Shown here: positions 62,212 to 64,000 of the stretch, piece after piece
Numbering within the stretch: position 1 is the stretch's first letter
How the letters are laid out: every line of letters starts with the position of its first letter
Assembly (NCBI GenBank): GCA_965217095.1
Contig: OZ244235.1
Coordinates: 4,216,001-4,280,000, forward strand
Reading direction: 5' to 3'
Source: CAYNZV01 sp965217095
GTDB taxonomy: Bacteria; Latescibacterota; UBA2968; UBA8231
Length of the DNA: 64,000 bases
Translations under genes and position numbers: made by a program
The notes under the pieces: generated by a model
What the model was told of the DNA's origin: nothing
The model's input: only the letters and a program-made list of their open reading frames with translations
Database searches by the model: none

Positions 62212-62662
62212 GGGTCAGCTCGCGGCAGGGAACAGCAAATTTGCCATCGTGGTGAGCCGTTTCAACAGCCTGATCACCGGCAAGTTACTGGAAGGGGCAT
62301 TGGACTGCCTGAAGCGGCATGGATGCAGCGAAGAGAACATCGAAATCGCCTGGGTCCCGGGGGCGTTCGAATTGCCGCTCGTGGCACAGAAGATGGCGGC
62401 CGCGGATCGGGCGGACGTGGTCATTTGCCTGGGTGCTATTATCCGCAGTAATACTCCGCATTTCGATTTCGTAGCCAATGAAACGGCGCGCGGCATCTCG
62501 CGGGTGGGGCTCGACAGCGGCGTGCCGGTTACCTTCGGCGTAATCACCACCGACGACGTGGAGCAGGCCGTTGAACGGGCAGGTACCCGGGCGGGCAATC
62601 GCGGCTGGGATGCCGCCCTCAATGCCATAGAGATGGCCAGCCTCTGTGCTCAGTTGGGCTGA
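62195..62662 (+). CDS. ribH: 6,7-dimethyl-8-ribityllumazine synthase
   Basis: 155 residues. Condenses 5-amino-6-ribitylaminouracil with DHBP. VSRFNSLITGKLLEGA, WVPGAFELPLVA and GAIIRSNTPHFDFVANE (catalytic His) identify it; the usual IRG is IRS here. It presumably assembles into pentamers or capsids. It overlaps ribBA by 17 bases and is followed by nusB one base later. Confidence 0.95.
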   Translation: MPKVLEGQLAAGNSKFAIVVSRFNSLITGKLLEGALDCLKRHGCSEENIEIAWVPGAFELPLVAQKMAAADRADVVICLGAIIRSNTPHFDFVANETARGISRVGLDSGVPVTFGVITTDDVEQAVERAGTRAGNRGWDAALNAIEMASLCAQLG

Positions 62663-62663
62663 T

Positions 62664-63122
62664 ATGACGCTGACGGATTTTCAGGACAACTTCGAGGCGG
62701 TCGACACCCCGGACAACCGTCACGGCGCGCGACAACTGGCCCTTCAAGCTCTCTATTGGGAGGCCTGTAACGCGGGCAAGGCGGAGGGGGCGCTGGAGAA
62801 CCTCCAACAAACGCTTGAGCTTTCGGAGCCCGTCCGCGCCTTTGCCGAGACTCTGGTACTGCTGGTCACTGACCACGCTCTTGAACTCGAAGAGCTCATC
62901 GGGGCCAACGCCACCCACTGGCGCACGGAACGGATTGCCCGCATCGACCTGATCATCCTGCGCCAGACATTGGCCGAAATCCTCTTCGTCGACGACGTCC
63001 CGGTTCGAGTCTCCATCGACGAGGCGGTGGAGCTCGCCCGCATCTTCAGCACCGAACAGTCGTACGCGTTCGTGAACGGAATTCTCGATGCGGTCGTTCA
63101 TCAAAAGGGGCTGTCGGTGTAG
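62664..63122 (+). CDS. nusB: Transcription antitermination factor NusB
   Basis: 152 residues, all helical. HGARQLALQALYWE at the N-terminus and RIARIDLIILRQTLAEILF and DEAVELARIFSTEQSYAFVNGILDAVV at the C-terminus are family-typical (shown in pieces). It binds boxA RNA with S10 in rRNA antitermination. ATG 62664 is chosen over an in-frame upstream start inside ribH. ribH-nusB adjacency is common in bacteria. Confidence 0.94.
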   Translation: MTLTDFQDNFEAVDTPDNRHGARQLALQALYWEACNAGKAEGALENLQQTLELSEPVRAFAETLVLLVTDHALELEELIGANATHWRTERIARIDLIILRQTLAEILFVDDVPVRVSIDEAVELARIFSTEQSYAFVNGILDAVVHQKGLSV

Positions 63123-63150
63123 GTGCGTTCGCTCGCGGTCAGGATCGCCC

Positions 63151-63882
63151 ATGCTCACGGCAATTATCTCAGATATTCATGGCAACCTGGAAGCATTGGA
63201 TGCGGTCCACCGAGCGGCGACCGAGCGCGGCGTTGATTCCTGGGCATGTCTGGGCGACATCGTTGGCTACGGCGCTGACCCGCAACCCTGCCTGCAGCGA
63301 GTTCGGGCAACGACGGAGCAAATCCTGCGTGGGAATCATGATTCGGCAGTGGCGGGCACACAGAGCTTAGACGGGTTCAACCCCGTTGCACGCGAAGCGG
63401 CGTTGTGGACCGCCAGCCAACTGACGTCAACGGAGCGCGAGCTCCTTGCCACGCTACCGCTGGAGTTGGAGCATAACGGCGTTCTTTTGGTGCATTCGGA
63501 GCCAGGGAACCCGGAGGCTTGGGAATACATACACTCGGCGATCGAAGCTCGACAGGCATTGGCGGCAACCGATGCCAAAATCTGTTTTGTCGGCCATACC
63601 CATTGCCCGCTGGCGTGTGTGGAAGCGGGCGGCGCTGTCAGTTCGATGGAGTTGTCCGGAAACACCATCGAACTGGGCGATCATTCGAGGTACCTCTTCA
63701 ATGTGGGTAGTGTGGGGCAACCCCGTGATGGCGATCCACGGGCTTGTTTTGTCTTGTGGGACTCCGACGCGAAGACAGTCGAATTTCAACGCGTCTGCTA
63801 CGATGTGGAAGCAGCCCGCAGAAAGATCCTGGATGCCGACCTGCCCCGGTTTCTGGCCGATCGACTTCTCAGCGGCAGATGA
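63151..63882 (+). CDS. Metallophosphoesterase (YfcE/ApaH-like)
   Basis: About 243 residues. Calcineurin-like fold with all motifs: SDIHGNLEALD, LGDIVGYG, RGNHD, LVHSEPGN and VGHTHCPL, then NVGSVGQPRDGDPRA. Such proteins hydrolyse phosphodiesters or nucleotides; the substrate is unclear. ATG 63151 has AGGA ahead; readings from 63088 overlap nusB in another frame. A small ORF starts at its stop codon. Confidence 0.9.
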   Translation: MLTAIISDIHGNLEALDAVHRAATERGVDSWACLGDIVGYGADPQPCLQRVRATTEQILRGNHDSAVAGTQSLDGFNPVAREAALWTASQLTSTERELLATLPLELEHNGVLLVHSEPGNPEAWEYIHSAIEARQALAATDAKICFVGHTHCPLACVEAGGAVSSMELSGNTIELGDHSRYLFNVGSVGQPRDGDPRACFVLWDSDAKTVEFQRVCYDVEAARRKILDADLPRFLADRLLSGR

Positions 63883-63950
63883 AGAACTCTCCTGTCTCGC
63901 CGATCGCGGGGAGGGGGAAGAATCCAATCGAGCCGGATGACATCTACTGA
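63879..63950 (+). CDS. Possible 23-residue ORF between the phosphoesterase and secA
   Basis: ATGA overlap with the phosphoesterase stop, 23 codons, then TGA 13 bases before the next gene. The peptide is rich in Pro, Gly and charged residues (PIAGRGKNPIEPDDIY) and looks protein-like, but it is too short to be sure. No family is recognised. Confidence 0.25.
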   Translation: MKNSPVSPIAGRGKNPIEPDDIY

Positions 63951-63963
63951 GTGAGGAACTGGC

Positions 63964-64000
63964 ATGTTTGGACAGGTTTTTAACAAATTTTTCGGTTCGC
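63964..64000 (+). CDS. Probable preprotein translocase SecA, first 12 codons
   Basis: Only MFGQVFNKFFGS is in the window. SecA proteins start with about ten residues ending in (V/I)FGS(R/K)N, as here, and an AGGAA site lies ahead of the ATG. The identification rests on this short match alone. Confidence 0.45.
   Translation, partial: MFGQVFNKFFGS

Noticed and set aside
1..64000. CRISPR array, prophage, plasmid or integron features
   Set aside because: No regularly spaced repeats, cas, integrase, capsid or replication genes are visible.

Overview
The window is a contiguous piece of a GC-rich (roughly 60% G+C by eye), densely coded bacterial chromosome, probably a diderm (Gram-negative-type) environmental organism. 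It encodes outer-membrane-type and lipoprotein candidates, an LpoB-like lipoprotein, RseP, the DXP-independent vitamin B6 enzymes PdxS/PdxT, an Ino1-type inositol phosphate synthase and a secreted S55 (SpoIVB-like) protease followed by a secreted propeller. The mix of UbiD, FAA hydrolase, Gfo/Idh/MocA, GMC oxidoreductase, amidase and TM1367-like genes reminds me of poorly cultured FCB-group phyla such as Latescibacterota or Eisenbacteria. That placement is inference only. No plasmid, phage or CRISPR feature is visible. The only mobile element is one IS1595-type copy. Many genes start with TTG or GTG and neighbouring genes often overlap by 4 bases, which indicates long translationally coupled operons.

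Layout. 1-3000: a truncated sugar N-acetyltransferase, an FAA-hydrolase family gene between a clear promoter and a clear terminator, and an Fsr-like MFS exporter. 3000-11100: a leftward moaA plus Mur-ligase/ATP-grasp fusion pair, then a rightward xdhC-oadG-oadB-oadA operon (a sodium-pumping biotin-dependent decarboxylase). 11100-16900: a leftward five-gene run (internally duplicated membrane protein, GMC oxidoreductase, Gfo/Idh/MocA oxidoreductase, ettA, birA); birA supplies the biotin ligase that oadA needs. 17000-20500: TIM-barrel isomerase, ATP sulfurylase and an adenosine-deaminase-like hydrolase. 20500-27000 leftward: purN, arsC-like, a frameshifted glycosyltransferase-TPR gene and acnA. 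27000-35300: MBL hydrolase, ubiD, amidase, tRNA-Glu, a small membrane ORF, a stand-alone receiver, a polysaccharide flippase and pdxST. 35300-41300: cell-envelope genes (beta-barrel protein, LpoB/COG3014-type lipoprotein cluster), a TM1367-like protein, a TrmH methyltransferase and a TPR protein. 41300-46700: a disulfide reductase, ino1, a LysR regulator, DUF309 and dus.

46700-48070: a NIPSNAP-family gene split by the IS1595-type element, which has perfect 24-bp inverted repeats and a perfect 8-bp target duplication; its transposase is itself broken. 48200-52300: uppS-cdsA-rseP-queG (dxr is not between cdsA and rseP). 52300-55140 leftward: ExeA-type AAA ATPase, HD-GYP protein and ftsY. From 55398 to beyond the window end runs one apparent operon: S55 protease, propeller, ribD, ribE, ribBA, ribH, nusB, a phosphoesterase, a tiny ORF and probably secA.

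Most notable points: (1) a single protein joining a folylpolyglutamate-synthase-like Mur ligase to an ATP-grasp ligase, the reverse domain order of cyanophycin synthetase, next to moaA; (2) an S55 protease whose Ser motif precedes its His motif, opposite to SpoIVB; (3) a RibBA whose DHBP-synthase half has lost signature acidic residues; (4) an internally duplicated eight-helix membrane protein coupled to two sugar-type oxidoreductases; (5) a decarboxylase alpha subunit with atypical active-site signatures, coupled to xdhC.
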